Below, piece by piece: positions 33,868 through 42,367 of a stretch of 64,000 bases of DNA. How positions within the stretch are numbered: the first letter of the stretch is position 1; each line of letters begins with the position of its first letter. The position numbers and the translations under genes are program-made. Source of the DNA: Pseudolabrys sp. (GTDB lineage Bacteria > Pseudomonadota > Alphaproteobacteria > Rhizobiales > Xanthobacteraceae); contig JAHCKG010000017.1 in the NCBI GenBank assembly GCA_026125895.1, positions 1 to 64,000 on the forward strand. The letters are read 5' to 3'. The notes beneath the pieces were generated by a model. That model was not told where the DNA came from and did no database searches. It saw nothing but the letters and a program-made list of their open reading frames with translations.

Positions 33868-34686
33868 ATGACCAATGACCGACAATCCACCACGCGCGTC
33901 GCGCTCATCCCTGCCCAGCGCCAGGCGATGATCCTTGAACTGTTGCAGGCGGACGGCGCCGCCTCGGTGCAGCAGTTCGCCGACGCCATCGGCGCATCGG
34001 TCGCGACCATCCGGCGCGATCTGGAAACACTTGAAGCCAAAGGCTTTCTCGACCGCACCTTCGGCGGCGCCAGCCTGCGCGCGCGGGCGCTGGCGCGGCT
34101 CGAGCCGGGTCACGCGGTCTCCGCTCACATCCGCCACGACGAGAAAGTCGCGATCGGCCGGACCGCCGCAGCGCGCATCGAGCCCCACCAGAGCGTGATA
34201 TTTGACAGCAGCTCAACCGTTCGCGAAGCTGCGCAGGCGATCCTCGACCGTGACATCCCGATCACCGCGATCACCAACGACATTCTCGTTGCGCAGACCC
34301 TCGCCAATTCGACCGCCATCACCGTGCTCACCATCGGCGGCCGGGTGCGTCCCGGTTCGATGACCCTGTACGGCGCACCGGGGGAGGATTTCCTGCTCGG
34401 CGTGAAAGCCGACGTGGCGCTGATCGGCGCGCATGCCGTGACACTCGATGGGCCGAGCGAAGTGACCGTCGAAATCACGCGCATCAAGCAACTGATGGCG
34501 AAGGCGGCGCGCAGCGTGCGCGTGCTGGCCGATCACACCAAGCTCGGCGACGCCTCGACATTCCGCATCTGCGCCATCGAAGACATCGACGAACTGGTCA
34601 CCGACTGGAAAGCCGATCCGGCGATCTGCGCCGCGCTGCGCGCACGCGGCACGACCGTGACCGTCGCCACCGGCGACACAGACTAG
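33868..34686 (+). CDS. DeoR/GlpR family transcriptional regulator
   Basis: This 272-residue protein has a DeoR-type N-terminal helix-turn-helix (ALIPAQRQAMILELLQADG, VQQFADAIGASVATIRRDLE, LEAKGFLDRTFGGA) and a C-terminal sugar-phosphate-sensing domain of the DeoRC type (VIFDSSSTVREAAQAIL, and ADHTKLGDASTFRIC). The ATG at 33868 (MTNDRQ) is preferred over an upstream TTG. The effector is usually a phosphorylated sugar or sugar acid, which agrees with the kinase and phosphate-dehydrogenase genes that follow. The next gene starts two bases after its stop. Confidence 0.93.
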   Translation: MTNDRQSTTRVALIPAQRQAMILELLQADGAASVQQFADAIGASVATIRRDLETLEAKGFLDRTFGGASLRARALARLEPGHAVSAHIRHDEKVAIGRTAAARIEPHQSVIFDSSSTVREAAQAILDRDIPITAITNDILVAQTLANSTAITVLTIGGRVRPGSMTLYGAPGEDFLLGVKADVALIGAHAVTLDGPSEVTVEITRIKQLMAKAARSVRVLADHTKLGDASTFRICAIEDIDELVTDWKADPAICAALRARGTTVTVATGDTD

Positions 34687-34688
34687 CC

Positions 34689-35798
34689 GTGCAGCTCATC
34701 CGTATCCTCGCTGACGATCTGACCGGCGCGCTGGATACGGCTGGCTGCTTCGTCCGCGAGGGACAGTCCCTGCCCCTGATTTTCGATGCCGCCTCCCTTC
34801 CGCGCAGCGGGAGTTGTGCGCTCTCGAGCGAAACGCGCGATGTCCCGGAGGATGAGGCGCTCGCCCGGGTGAGCGCGTTCGGCATGGCCTTCGACGGCTT
34901 CGAAGGTTTGGCCTTCAAGAAAATCGACAGCCTGTTGCGCGGCCACGTCGCCGCAGAGATCGTCCGTATCGTCCGGCAGAACCGTTTCGAGGCGGTGGTG
35001 CTGGCCCCTGCCCTTCCCGGGCTCGGGCGCGTCACCCGCAATGGCCGGCAATGGGCGAAGCTGGCCGGCGACGATGAGTACCGGATGATCGGGCCGGACC
35101 TCGCTTCCGCGTTCGCCCGTCTCGATATCGCCGTGCACTTCGACTTGTCCGCACCGCGCACATCCGGCGCGCCACAGGTTTTCCTTTGCGATGCGGAGAC
35201 CGATGACGACCTCGAACGCATCGCCGATCATGGCAGGCGCATGGGCCGCGTGCTCTGGTGCGGCAGCGCGGGCCTTGCCGAAGCAATCGCAGGCCCCGTC
35301 GCGCCGATCAAACTCGCCGCCCGCCGCGTGCTCGTCATTTGCGGCACGAGGCACCCCGTCGCATCGCTTCAGGTAAAGCGGCTCTGCCGCGACGAGCCAT
35401 CGGCGGTGGCGGCGTTGCCGCCCGATTACGATGCGACAGCCGCCGCGCGCATCGTCAATGCGCGGCTGAAAGCCAATACCTGGGCAGCGCTCGCCGCCGA
35501 CTTTCCCGACATGCCGGCCACCGAGGCCCGGCGCCTGCTCGACGAGGCTTTGCGCGACGTGATGCCGCGCCTCGACCGCCCGGATGCCGTGATCGTTATG
35601 GGCGGCGACACGCTCGCCGTCTGCAACGGGAGTCTCGGCGCTTACGGCTTGGCGGTGCGCGGCCTGCTGGCGCGGGGCATCGCCGTTTCGGAATTCGCCG
35701 ACGGCGCCTGGGCGGGCATGCCCGTCATTTCCAAATCCGGCGCCTTCGGTTCCGAGGATACGCTGCGCAAGATCATCGAGAAGGTTCAATGCCCCTGA
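34689..35798 (+). CDS. Four-carbon acid sugar kinase family protein (DUF1537)
   Basis: This 369-residue protein has the DUF1537 N-terminal substrate domain (IRILADDLTGALDTAGCF and FKKIDSLLRGH) and the C-terminal nucleotide-binding domain (AVIVMGGDTLAVCNGSLGA, then SKSGAFGSEDTL). Characterised members (OtnK, DtnK) phosphorylate 3-oxo-tetronate or D-threonate at O4. Pairing with a PdxA-type dehydrogenase matches the known D-threonate route, in which the kinase product is oxidised and decarboxylated to dihydroxyacetone phosphate. The start is GTG at 34689. The last ten bases overlap the PdxA gene. Confidence 0.9.
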   Translation: MQLIRILADDLTGALDTAGCFVREGQSLPLIFDAASLPRSGSCALSSETRDVPEDEALARVSAFGMAFDGFEGLAFKKIDSLLRGHVAAEIVRIVRQNRFEAVVLAPALPGLGRVTRNGRQWAKLAGDDEYRMIGPDLASAFARLDIAVHFDLSAPRTSGAPQVFLCDAETDDDLERIADHGRRMGRVLWCGSAGLAEAIAGPVAPIKLAARRVLVICGTRHPVASLQVKRLCRDEPSAVAALPPDYDATAAARIVNARLKANTWAALAADFPDMPATEARRLLDEALRDVMPRLDRPDAVIVMGGDTLAVCNGSLGAYGLAVRGLLARGIAVSEFADGAWAGMPVISKSGAFGSEDTLRKIIEKVQCP

Positions 35799-36790
35799 CA
35801 CGTCTTTGCATCACCATGGGCGACGCCGCCGGCATCGGCCCCGAAATCATTCTGAAGGCGCTGCGCACGCTGCGCTCCGGTAGCGCAGTGCCGACGGCGC
35901 GGATCAGCGTGGCCGGCTCGGCCAAGGTCTTCGACGCGGCAGCCAAAGCGATGTCGCTGCCGGCGCTGCAAAGCTTCGACGGCATCGAACTGATCGAGAT
36001 CGACAGCGGTGCAGAGCCGCCCGCTTTCGGCCAATGGTCGGCCCGAACCGGCGAACTTGCCTATCGCGCCATCGCCGCGGCGGTCGAGGCGCAACGCGGC
36101 GGCCGTTCCGACGCCATCGTCACCGCGCCGCTGAGCAAGGAAGCCTTGCACCTCGCCGGCCATCAATATCCCGGCCACACCGAGCTGCTCGCCGATCTCT
36201 CCGGCGGCGCCGGACCGGTGATGATGCTGGCGCACGGCGACTTCCGCGTCAGCCACGTCACGACGCATATTCCGCTCGAGCAGGTGCCAGCCAAAGCGAC
36301 GCCGGAGCGGCTCGCCCGCGTCGTTGCCCTCACCCATCAAACGCTGATCCGCCTCGGCATCGAGCAGCCGCGCATCGCGGTTGCCGCGCTCAATCCGCAT
36401 GCCGGCGAAGGCGGCGTGCTCGGACGCTACGACATCGATGTCGCCGGACCCGTGCTCGAAAAGCTGCGCAAGGACGGCATCGACGTCTCCGGGCCGGTGC
36501 CGGGCGATACGGTGTTCGTCAAGATGCGCGCCCGTCAGTTCGACGCGGTGGTGGCGATGTATCACGACCAGGGCCACATTCCGGTGAAGCTGCTCGGCTT
36601 CTCCGTCGATCCGGCAACCGGAAAATGGGAGGCCCTGAGCGGCGTGAACATCACTCTCGGCCTACCGATCATCCGCACGTCGGTCGATCACGGCACGGCC
36701 TTCGACATCGCCGGCAAGGGCATCGCGAGCGAACGAAGCCTGATCGAAGCCATCGAATACGCCGAGCTGCTCGCCAGCCGCAAACAGTGA
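35789..36790 (+). CDS. pdxA: PdxA-family dehydrogenase (PdxA2-type, 4-phospho-threonate or related substrate)
   Basis: This 333-residue NAD-dependent oxidative decarboxylase has the PdxA pattern: the N-terminal ITMGDAAGIGPEI, APLSKEALHLAGHQYPGHTE with a metal-ligand His, ALNPHAGEGG, and MYHDQGHIPVKLLGF with the second metal His. True PdxA makes pyridoxal precursors from 4-hydroxythreonine phosphate. PdxA2 homologues next to DUF1537 kinases oxidise 4-phospho-D-threonate or -erythronate. The location here, overlapping a DUF1537 kinase gene and near a TRAP transporter, favours the catabolic role. The ATG at 35789 is 10 bases inside the kinase gene. Confidence 0.92.
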   Translation: MPLTRLCITMGDAAGIGPEIILKALRTLRSGSAVPTARISVAGSAKVFDAAAKAMSLPALQSFDGIELIEIDSGAEPPAFGQWSARTGELAYRAIAAAVEAQRGGRSDAIVTAPLSKEALHLAGHQYPGHTELLADLSGGAGPVMMLAHGDFRVSHVTTHIPLEQVPAKATPERLARVVALTHQTLIRLGIEQPRIAVAALNPHAGEGGVLGRYDIDVAGPVLEKLRKDGIDVSGPVPGDTVFVKMRARQFDAVVAMYHDQGHIPVKLLGFSVDPATGKWEALSGVNITLGLPIIRTSVDHGTAFDIAGKGIASERSLIEAIEYAELLASRKQ

Positions 36791-36803
36791 TCGGATTCGC
36801 ACC

Positions 36804-38336
36804 ATGACAGAGCAAACCTCGAAGGCGCCGCGCATCATTCGTCTCGCCGCCGACGACAATGTCATCGTCGCCGTCGATCAGGTCGGCCAGGGCGCGTCGG
36901 TGGCCGGCGTCACGGCGCAGGCGCGCATCCCGCGCGGCCACAAGATGGCGATCGTGCCGATCGCGCTGAATGAGCCGGTGCGCAAATATGGCCAGATCAT
37001 CGGCTTCGCCGCCAAGCCCATCGCGCCGGGCGACTGGGTGCATGAGCACAATGTCGTCATGCACGATTTTGCCCGCGATTATCGCCATGCCGAAGATGCA
37101 AGAAACGACGAAGTGCTGCCGCCGGAACTGCGCGCTACGTTCGAAGGCTATGTCCGGCCGAACGGCCGCACCGGCACGCGCAACTATGTGGGCATTCTCA
37201 CCTCGGTGAACTGCTCGGCCAGCGTCGCCAAGTTCATCGCCGAACAGGTCAACCGCTCCGGCGTGCTCGACGACTATCCGGAGATCGATGGCGTCGTGCC
37301 CTTCGTTCATGGCACCGGCTGCGGCATGGCTTCGCGTGGCGAAGGCTATGACGTGCTGCAACGGACGCAATCGGGCTACGCCACTCATCCCAATCTCGGT
37401 GCGGCGCTGATGGTGGGGCTCGGTTGCGAGGCCTTCCAGATCGAGCGCATGAAGAGCGAGGGACACCTCGTCGAAGGCGACCACTTCCAGACCATGACCA
37501 TCCAGGCAGTCGGCGGCACGCGGAAGACCGTTGCCGAAGGCGTCGAGCGTATCAAGGCCATGCTGCCAGCGGCCGCTAAGGCCAGGCGCGAGACGCGGCC
37601 GGCCTCAGAGGTGGTGCTGGCTCTGCAATGCGGCGGATCGGACGGCTATTCCGGCATCACCGCGAACCCGGCCCTCGGCAAGGCCGTCGACCTGCTGGCG
37701 AAACACGGCGGCACCGGCGTGCTCGCCGAGACCCCGGAGATCTACGGCGCCGAACATCTGCTGACGCGCCGCGCGCTCAATACCAAGGTCGGCGAGAAGC
37801 TGGTCGAGCGCATCCGCTGGTGGGAAGACTACACGACGCGCAATCGCGGCGAGATGAACAACAACCCCTCGCCCGGCAACAAGGCCGGCGGCCTCACCAC
37901 CATCCTCGAGAAGTCGCTCGGCGCCGCCGCCAAGGGCGGCTCGAGCACCTTGCGTGCGGTCTACGAGTATGCCGAGCCGATCACCGAACGCGGCTTCGTC
38001 TTCATGGATACGCCGGGCTACGACCCGGTCGGCGCCACCGGCCAGGTCGCCGGCGGCTGCAACGTCATGTGCTTCACCACCGGCCGCGGCTCGGCGTTCG
38101 GCTGCAAGCCGACGCCGTCGATCAAGCTCGCCACCAATCATTATGTCTACGAAACGATGACCGAAGATATGGACATCAACTGCGGCGATGTCCTCGACGG
38201 CGTGTCGCTGGAGCAGAAGGGCCAGGAGATCTTCGACAAGGTGCTCAAGGTCGCCTCCGGCGAGCACACCAAGTCGGAAGATCTCGGCTACGGCGATCTC
38301 GAATTCGTGCCTTGGCAGATCGGCGCGACGATGTAG
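36804..38336 (+). CDS. UxaA/GarD-family sugar-acid dehydratase
   Basis: This 510-residue protein has an N-terminal SAF domain (residues about 10-95, DNVIVAVDQVGQGASVAG and IAPGDWVHEHNVVMHDF) and the large D-galactarate dehydratase/altronate hydrolase domain. Visible blocks are FEGYVRPNGRTGTRNYVGIL, PFVHGTGCGMASRGEGYD, LQCGGSDGYSGITANPALG and GQVAGGCNVMCFTTGRGSAFG. The family uses iron to dehydrate altronate, galactarate or similar acids. It lies 13 bases after the PdxA gene. Its substrate may be a longer sugar acid or a tetronate. It is full length. Confidence 0.9.
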   Translation: MTEQTSKAPRIIRLAADDNVIVAVDQVGQGASVAGVTAQARIPRGHKMAIVPIALNEPVRKYGQIIGFAAKPIAPGDWVHEHNVVMHDFARDYRHAEDARNDEVLPPELRATFEGYVRPNGRTGTRNYVGILTSVNCSASVAKFIAEQVNRSGVLDDYPEIDGVVPFVHGTGCGMASRGEGYDVLQRTQSGYATHPNLGAALMVGLGCEAFQIERMKSEGHLVEGDHFQTMTIQAVGGTRKTVAEGVERIKAMLPAAAKARRETRPASEVVLALQCGGSDGYSGITANPALGKAVDLLAKHGGTGVLAETPEIYGAEHLLTRRALNTKVGEKLVERIRWWEDYTTRNRGEMNNNPSPGNKAGGLTTILEKSLGAAAKGGSSTLRAVYEYAEPITERGFVFMDTPGYDPVGATGQVAGGCNVMCFTTGRGSAFGCKPTPSIKLATNHYVYETMTEDMDINCGDVLDGVSLEQKGQEIFDKVLKVASGEHTKSEDLGYGDLEFVPWQIGATM

Positions 38337-38365
38337 CCTGAGCGGATCGCAACGGGACACGGATC

Positions 38366-39109
38366 ATGACGATGCAACCGCCAAGCGCCGATGTCGTGCA
38401 GAGCCTGGCGCCGACGGGGCGGCTCCGCGCCGCCATCAATCGCGGCAATGCCGTGCTCGTGCAGTCCGATCCGGCTTCGCGCACGCTGACCGGCGTCACC
38501 ATCGATCTGGCGCGCGCACTCGGCGAAAGACTGTCGGTGCCGGTCGATCACGTGGTGTTCGATGCCGCCGGCAAGGTGTTCGAGGCGCTCAAGCGGCAGG
38601 AATGGGATATCGCCTTCCTCGCGGTCGATCCGGTGCGCGCCACCGAGATCGCCTTCACCGCGCCCTACCTGGTCATCGAAGGCAACTATCTGGTGCGCGC
38701 TGACTCGCCGTTGCAAACGCCCGAGGAAGTGGACCGTGCCGGCAACCGGATCGCGGTCGCCGCCGGCTCCGCTTACGAGCTGCATCTCACCCGCGCCATC
38801 AAGGCGGCGACGCTGATGCGCTCACCCGACGGCCGTGAAGCGATGAACCGGTTCGAGCAGGACGGGCTCGAGGTTGTCGCGGGCGTGCGCCAGGCGCTGC
38901 AGAACACCATGGCGATCCGGCCGGGCCTGCGCCTCCTCGAGCCGCCTTTCATGGCGATCCACCAGGCGATGGGAACGCCGGCCGGCCGCGCGGCCGGCGC
39001 TGCTTTTCTCGGCGGCTTCATCGAGGAGATGAAGGCCTCAGGCTTCGTTGCCGGCTCGCTGCGGCGCGCCGGCCAGGGCGACGTGACCATCGCGCCGCCG
39101 GCGCGATAG
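38366..39109 (+). CDS. Family-3 solute-binding-type protein without a visible signal peptide
   Basis: This 247-residue protein has the type II periplasmic-binding fold of family 3 (LRAAINRGNAVLVQ, TLTGVTIDLARALGERL, WDIAFLAVDPVRATEIAFTAPYLVIEG, then AVAAGSAYELHLTRAIKAA). Binding proteins are normally exported, but the N-terminus MTMQPPSADVVQSLAP has no hydrophobic stretch and no lipobox. Either it works in the cytoplasm as a sensor or enzyme-like domain, or a signal peptide upstream has been lost; only 29 bases separate it from the previous gene. No permease or ATPase is adjacent. It may sense a metabolite of the sugar-acid pathway. Confidence 0.8.
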   Translation: MTMQPPSADVVQSLAPTGRLRAAINRGNAVLVQSDPASRTLTGVTIDLARALGERLSVPVDHVVFDAAGKVFEALKRQEWDIAFLAVDPVRATEIAFTAPYLVIEGNYLVRADSPLQTPEEVDRAGNRIAVAAGSAYELHLTRAIKAATLMRSPDGREAMNRFEQDGLEVVAGVRQALQNTMAIRPGLRLLEPPFMAIHQAMGTPAGRAAGAAFLGGFIEEMKASGFVAGSLRRAGQGDVTIAPPAR

Positions 39110-39144
39110 CCGCCGCAGCAAAACCGCCTCCTCCGCGTCATCCA

Positions 39145-39954
39145 TCAGGCGGCGTCGTTCGGCATGACGTCGAGCCGCACGACAATGCCCTCCAGCGCCT
39201 TGTTCGGCGCCGGATAGCGCTTCATCACCAGCGGATCGTGGCCCGGAACGATGTGCGCCGGGGTCGGCGCCTGCGCAATCAGCGTCTCGAAGGCATCGAG
39301 CATCTCGCCGACATGGAACGAGGTCGTGTAAGGCCGGCGGCTCTCCAGATTCTCGTAGAAATGCGAAACGTCGGACGCCACCACGACCCAGCCGCGCCTG
39401 GTGTGCACCCGCACGAACTGCAGCCCCGCCGAATGCCCGCCGACGACGTGCAGCGACAGGCCGGGCGCCAGGTCGCCGCTGCCGAAATGCCACGCCACGC
39501 GCTGCGCGAAATTGAGGCGGACGATGCCGCAGACATCGTCGGCCTCGAAGGAATGCGCGAGCCGCGGATAGGCCATGTAGTGGCCGGTCGCGTAATGCAT
39601 CTCCGGCTCCTGGAGATGGAAGCGCGCCTTCGGAAAGCGGTGGAAGTTGCCGACGTGATCGTAATGCAGATGGGTGAGGATGACGTCGGTGACGTCGCCG
39701 GCGTTGATACCGATCAGCCCGAGCGCGTCGATCGGATCGCGCAGGAAAGTCCGCTTGCGCCTCGCCGCGACCTCGGCCGTGAAGCCGCAGTCGATGACGA
39801 AGGTCCGCTCGGGCGACACCGCCGCCCACAGGAAGTAGTCCATGGGCATCGGCCCATCATGCGGGTCGCCGCCGATGAAATGGTCGCGGCGCCGCGCCTC
39901 ACGCGTCGCATAGCGCAGAGCGTAGAGCTCGAATTCCGGCAGGTCGGAGGGCAT
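39145..39954 (-). CDS. Metallo-beta-lactamase-fold hydrolase, N-acyl-homoserine-lactonase-like (paralogue 1)
   Basis: This 269-residue protein has the metal signature HLHYDHVGN (near residue 114), a His in VVGGHSAGLQ, an Asp in VVASDVSHFYEN and a final His in IVPGHDPLV. It is plainly paralogous to the divergent gene at 40394: both have FIGGDPHD, PMPMDYF/PMPLDYF and the H-HYDH-GN motif in the same places. The family includes AHL lactonases, but other lactones are equally possible. It has no signal peptide. Confidence 0.88.
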   Translation of the reverse strand: MPSDLPEFELYALRYATREARRRDHFIGGDPHDGPMPMDYFLWAAVSPERTFVIDCGFTAEVAARRKRTFLRDPIDALGLIGINAGDVTDVILTHLHYDHVGNFHRFPKARFHLQEPEMHYATGHYMAYPRLAHSFEADDVCGIVRLNFAQRVAWHFGSGDLAPGLSLHVVGGHSAGLQFVRVHTRRGWVVVASDVSHFYENLESRRPYTTSFHVGEMLDAFETLIAQAPTPAHIVPGHDPLVMKRYPAPNKALEGIVVRLDVMPNDAA

Positions 39955-40393
39955 CGCGTGTCCTTGAACGTTTCAGTGGGCTTATCTTCCGCGCGTCGCG
40001 CAACGGGACGCCTGCGGCAGCTCGGCCGCGCGCATCGCGCGGCGCCGGCGCGCATCGTTTCGGATGGCGGAATATGGCTTGCCGGCACTCCATCCTTGCA
40101 TGTCGCCTTCCCCGCCGATATGACGTTACTATAATATTGTAATACAATTTTCGGCGCGGCGGGGATTGCTCTTGGCGGGCCGCGAGGGAGGAACGGCTCA
40201 TGGCCGCGGGCACGACCGCCGCGAGCAGAACCGCCGCACCTACGGGCGGTCTTCACGTCCGTGCGACGAACCTCACCGACCCGATCGCGCAATTACGTCG
40301 CAGGCCGATGACGGGCGCCGGCCGCCTCGTCTCTTTGCCGAATGGAGCGTCAATCCCTAGGATCGCCGGCAAAGACACCGAGCGGAGGACGCG
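39955..40393. other. Divergent intergenic region between two MBL-fold paralogues
   Basis: These 439 bases separate the divergent lactonase-like genes. The stretch 40121-40152 is strikingly AT-rich against a GC-rich background and holds an exact TATAAT (40130-40135) plus a palindrome directly after it, so this is the likely promoter-operator zone. A possible small ORF (40200-40397) fills the right part. Otherwise I see nothing I can name. Confidence 0.55.
40136..40148 (+). promoter_or_regulatory. Perfect palindrome ATTGTA-A-TACAAT next to a TATAAT box
   Basis: The 13-base site has two perfect six-base half-sites around one central base and sits one helical turn or less from the TATAAT at 40130. 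Such ATTGTA/TACAAT half-sites resemble operators of GntR-family regulators, and a GntR/FCD gene lies at 47746 and a GntR/UTRA gene at 61278. Which regulator binds is unknown. Confidence 0.45.
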
Positions 40394-40397
40394 ATGA
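40200..40397 (+). CDS. Possible 65-residue small ORF ahead of an MBL gene
   Basis: An ATG at 40200 follows a strong GGAGGAA ribosome binding site, and the frame ends with an ATGA overlap at the start of the MBL gene at 40394, a typical translational-coupling layout. The product (MAAGTTAASRTAAPTGG, later QLRRRPMTGAGRL) is Arg/Ala/Thr-rich with no recognisable domain. It may be a leader peptide that aids MBL translation, or chance in GC-rich DNA. Confidence 0.3.
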   Translation: MAAGTTAASRTAAPTGGLHVRATNLTDPIAQLRRRPMTGAGRLVSLPNGASIPRIAGKDTERRTR

Positions 40398-41212
40398 GCG
40401 ACGACACCTACGAAATCTACGCGATCAAGTACGGCCGCCATGAGCGGAACGCCCCGGACAATTTCATCGGCGGCGATCCCCACGATGTACCCATGCCGCT
40501 CGACTATTTCGTCTGGGCCATCGTCGGCAAGGATCGCACAATCGTGCTCGACACCGGCTTTGATGAAGCGCGGGCCGCCGCGCGCAAGCGCAACATTTCC
40601 AAGCCGGTCGGCGACGGCCTGCGTGCGCTCGGCGTCGATCCCGCCTCGGTGCAGGACGTCATCATCTCGCACATGCATTACGACCACGCCGGCAACCACG
40701 ACCTCTTTCCCAATGCCCGCTACCACCTGCAGGAATGCGAGATGGCCTATGCCACCGGGCGCTGCATGTGCCACGCCATGATGCGCATGGCGTTCGAGGC
40801 GGCGGACGTCACCGCGATGGTCAATAAGGTCTTCAAGGACCGCGTCATATTTCACGACGGCGCCGCCGAAATCGCGCCCGGCCTGTCGGTGCATCATGTC
40901 GGCGGTCACTCCAAGGGGCTGCAGGCAACGCGGGTCAAGACGCGGCGCGGCTGGGTCGTGCTGGCATCCGATGCCGCGCACTACTACGCGCATCTCGACC
41001 AGCGCCGCGTGTTTCCGATCACCTACAATGTCGGCGACGTGCTCGCCGGCTACGACAAGGTCGAGGCGCTGGCGACGTCGAAAGCGCATGTCGTGCCCGG
41101 CCACGACCCGATCGTCCTCGACATTTATCCGGCGGCGCGTCCCAACATGGAGGGTTGGGTGGCGCGGCTCGATGCCGACCCGAAAGCGAGACCGTCCGCC
41201 GCGCACGGCTGA
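40394..41212 (+). CDS. Metallo-beta-lactamase-fold hydrolase, N-acyl-homoserine-lactonase-like (paralogue 2)
   Basis: This 272-residue protein is paralogous to the product of 39145-39954. The metal motif is HMHYDHAGN near residue 95, with a His in HHVGGHSKGLQ, an Asp in VLASDAAHYYAHL and a final His in VVPGHDPIV. All expected ligands are present, so it should be an active di-metal hydrolase, probably a lactonase. It is followed 70 bases later by an SsuABC-type transporter on the same strand, which could supply its substrate. It has no signal peptide. Confidence 0.88.
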   Translation: MSDDTYEIYAIKYGRHERNAPDNFIGGDPHDVPMPLDYFVWAIVGKDRTIVLDTGFDEARAAARKRNISKPVGDGLRALGVDPASVQDVIISHMHYDHAGNHDLFPNARYHLQECEMAYATGRCMCHAMMRMAFEAADVTAMVNKVFKDRVIFHDGAAEIAPGLSVHHVGGHSKGLQATRVKTRRGWVVLASDAAHYYAHLDQRRVFPITYNVGDVLAGYDKVEALATSKAHVVPGHDPIVLDIYPAARPNMEGWVARLDADPKARPSAAHG

Positions 41213-41282
41213 CGATCCGCGATCGGAGCGGCAAATTGGAATGCCGATGTTCGAAAAACCAATAAACAGAAGGAAACGCACA

Positions 41283-42284
41283 ATGAAGAAAGTGATTGCC
41301 GCTCTTGCACTCGGCGCGGCCGTGATGGCGGCCGCCCCGGCCCGTGCCGAGGTCAGCGAACTGCGGGTGCCGCTCGGCGCCGGCGGCTTCGGCTTCCTGC
41401 CGCTGCACATGATGAAGAAATTTCAGCTCGTCGAGAAGGAAGCCGAGAAGCTCGGCATCAAGCTGACCGTCAACTACGCCAATATCGGCGGCCCCTCGGT
41501 CATGAACGACGCGCTGCTGTCGGGCTCGGCCGACTTCATTTCCGCTGGCCCGCCCGCCTTCCTGATCCTCTGGGACCGCACCAAGGGCAAGGGCGACGTC
41601 AAGGGCGTCGCGGCCATGAGCACGATCCCGATGTATCTCAACACCAAGTCCGACCATCTCAAGAAGATTGAGGACCTCAAAGACGAAGACAAGATCGCCG
41701 TCACCGCGGTCAAGGTTTCGATCCCCGCGATCATCATGCAGATGTATGCGCGGCAGAAGGAAGGCGCCGACGCCACCTTCAAGTATGACAAGTCGACCGT
41801 GTCGATGACGCACCCAGACGCGGTGGTCGCGATCCTGTCGGGCAACAAGCAGGTGACCGCGCATTACGCGTCGGCGCCCTTCCACCAGCGCGAAATCAAG
41901 GAAGGCGCGCGTACCATCCAGAACACCAATGATGTGATGGGCGGGCCGCAAACCTTCACCATGATCTCGACGACGACGAAATTCCACAAGGAGAACCCGA
42001 AGGCCTACGCCGCCTTCGTGAACGCGCTGAAAGTCTCCTTCGACATGATCAAGAAGGACAAGAAAGCCGCTGCCGAAGTGTTGCTCGAATCCATGGGCGG
42101 CAAGGGCTGGGACGTCAACGAGCTTGCCACGATGCTCGACGACAAGGACATGAAGTATACGACAACGCCGGAAGGCGTGATGAAATATGCCGACTTCATG
42201 AACTCGATCGGCACGCTCAAGAACAAGCCGGCTTCGCTCGACGACCTGTTCTTCGACGCCAAGTCGCTCGGCGGCGGCAACTAG
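41283..42284 (+). CDS. ABC transporter substrate-binding protein (NMT1/SsuA type)
   Basis: This 333-residue periplasmic protein has a clear signal peptide (MKKVIAALALGAAVMAAA, ending PARA). It belongs to the NMT1/THI5-SsuA-type family (VPLGAGGFGFLPLHMMKKF, MNDALLSGSADFISAGPPA, LKDEDKIAVTAVKVSIPAI). Relatives bind sulfonates, nitrate, pyrimidine precursors or other small anions. An AAGGAAA site precedes the ATG at 41283. Between its stop and the ATPase gene, CGCCGC (42290-42295) can pair with GCGGCG (42314-42319), a weak candidate hairpin for limiting read-through. Confidence 0.9.
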   Translation: MKKVIAALALGAAVMAAAPARAEVSELRVPLGAGGFGFLPLHMMKKFQLVEKEAEKLGIKLTVNYANIGGPSVMNDALLSGSADFISAGPPAFLILWDRTKGKGDVKGVAAMSTIPMYLNTKSDHLKKIEDLKDEDKIAVTAVKVSIPAIIMQMYARQKEGADATFKYDKSTVSMTHPDAVVAILSGNKQVTAHYASAPFHQREIKEGARTIQNTNDVMGGPQTFTMISTTTKFHKENPKAYAAFVNALKVSFDMIKKDKKAAAEVLLESMGGKGWDVNELATMLDDKDMKYTTTPEGVMKYADFMNSIGTLKNKPASLDDLFFDAKSLGGGN

Positions 42285-42367
42285 GACCACGCCGCTTTTT
42301 CCTTCGGCCAGTGGCGGCGCCCTCGTGCGGTGTCGTCACTGGCCCCTTCATTCGGAGCATCGGGACA

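Noticed and set aside
32721-34058. A 445-residue form of the DctP protein
   Set aside because: The extra 111 residues precede a clear signal peptide and run through the divergent promoter with its repeats; the start at 33725 has a good ribosome binding site.
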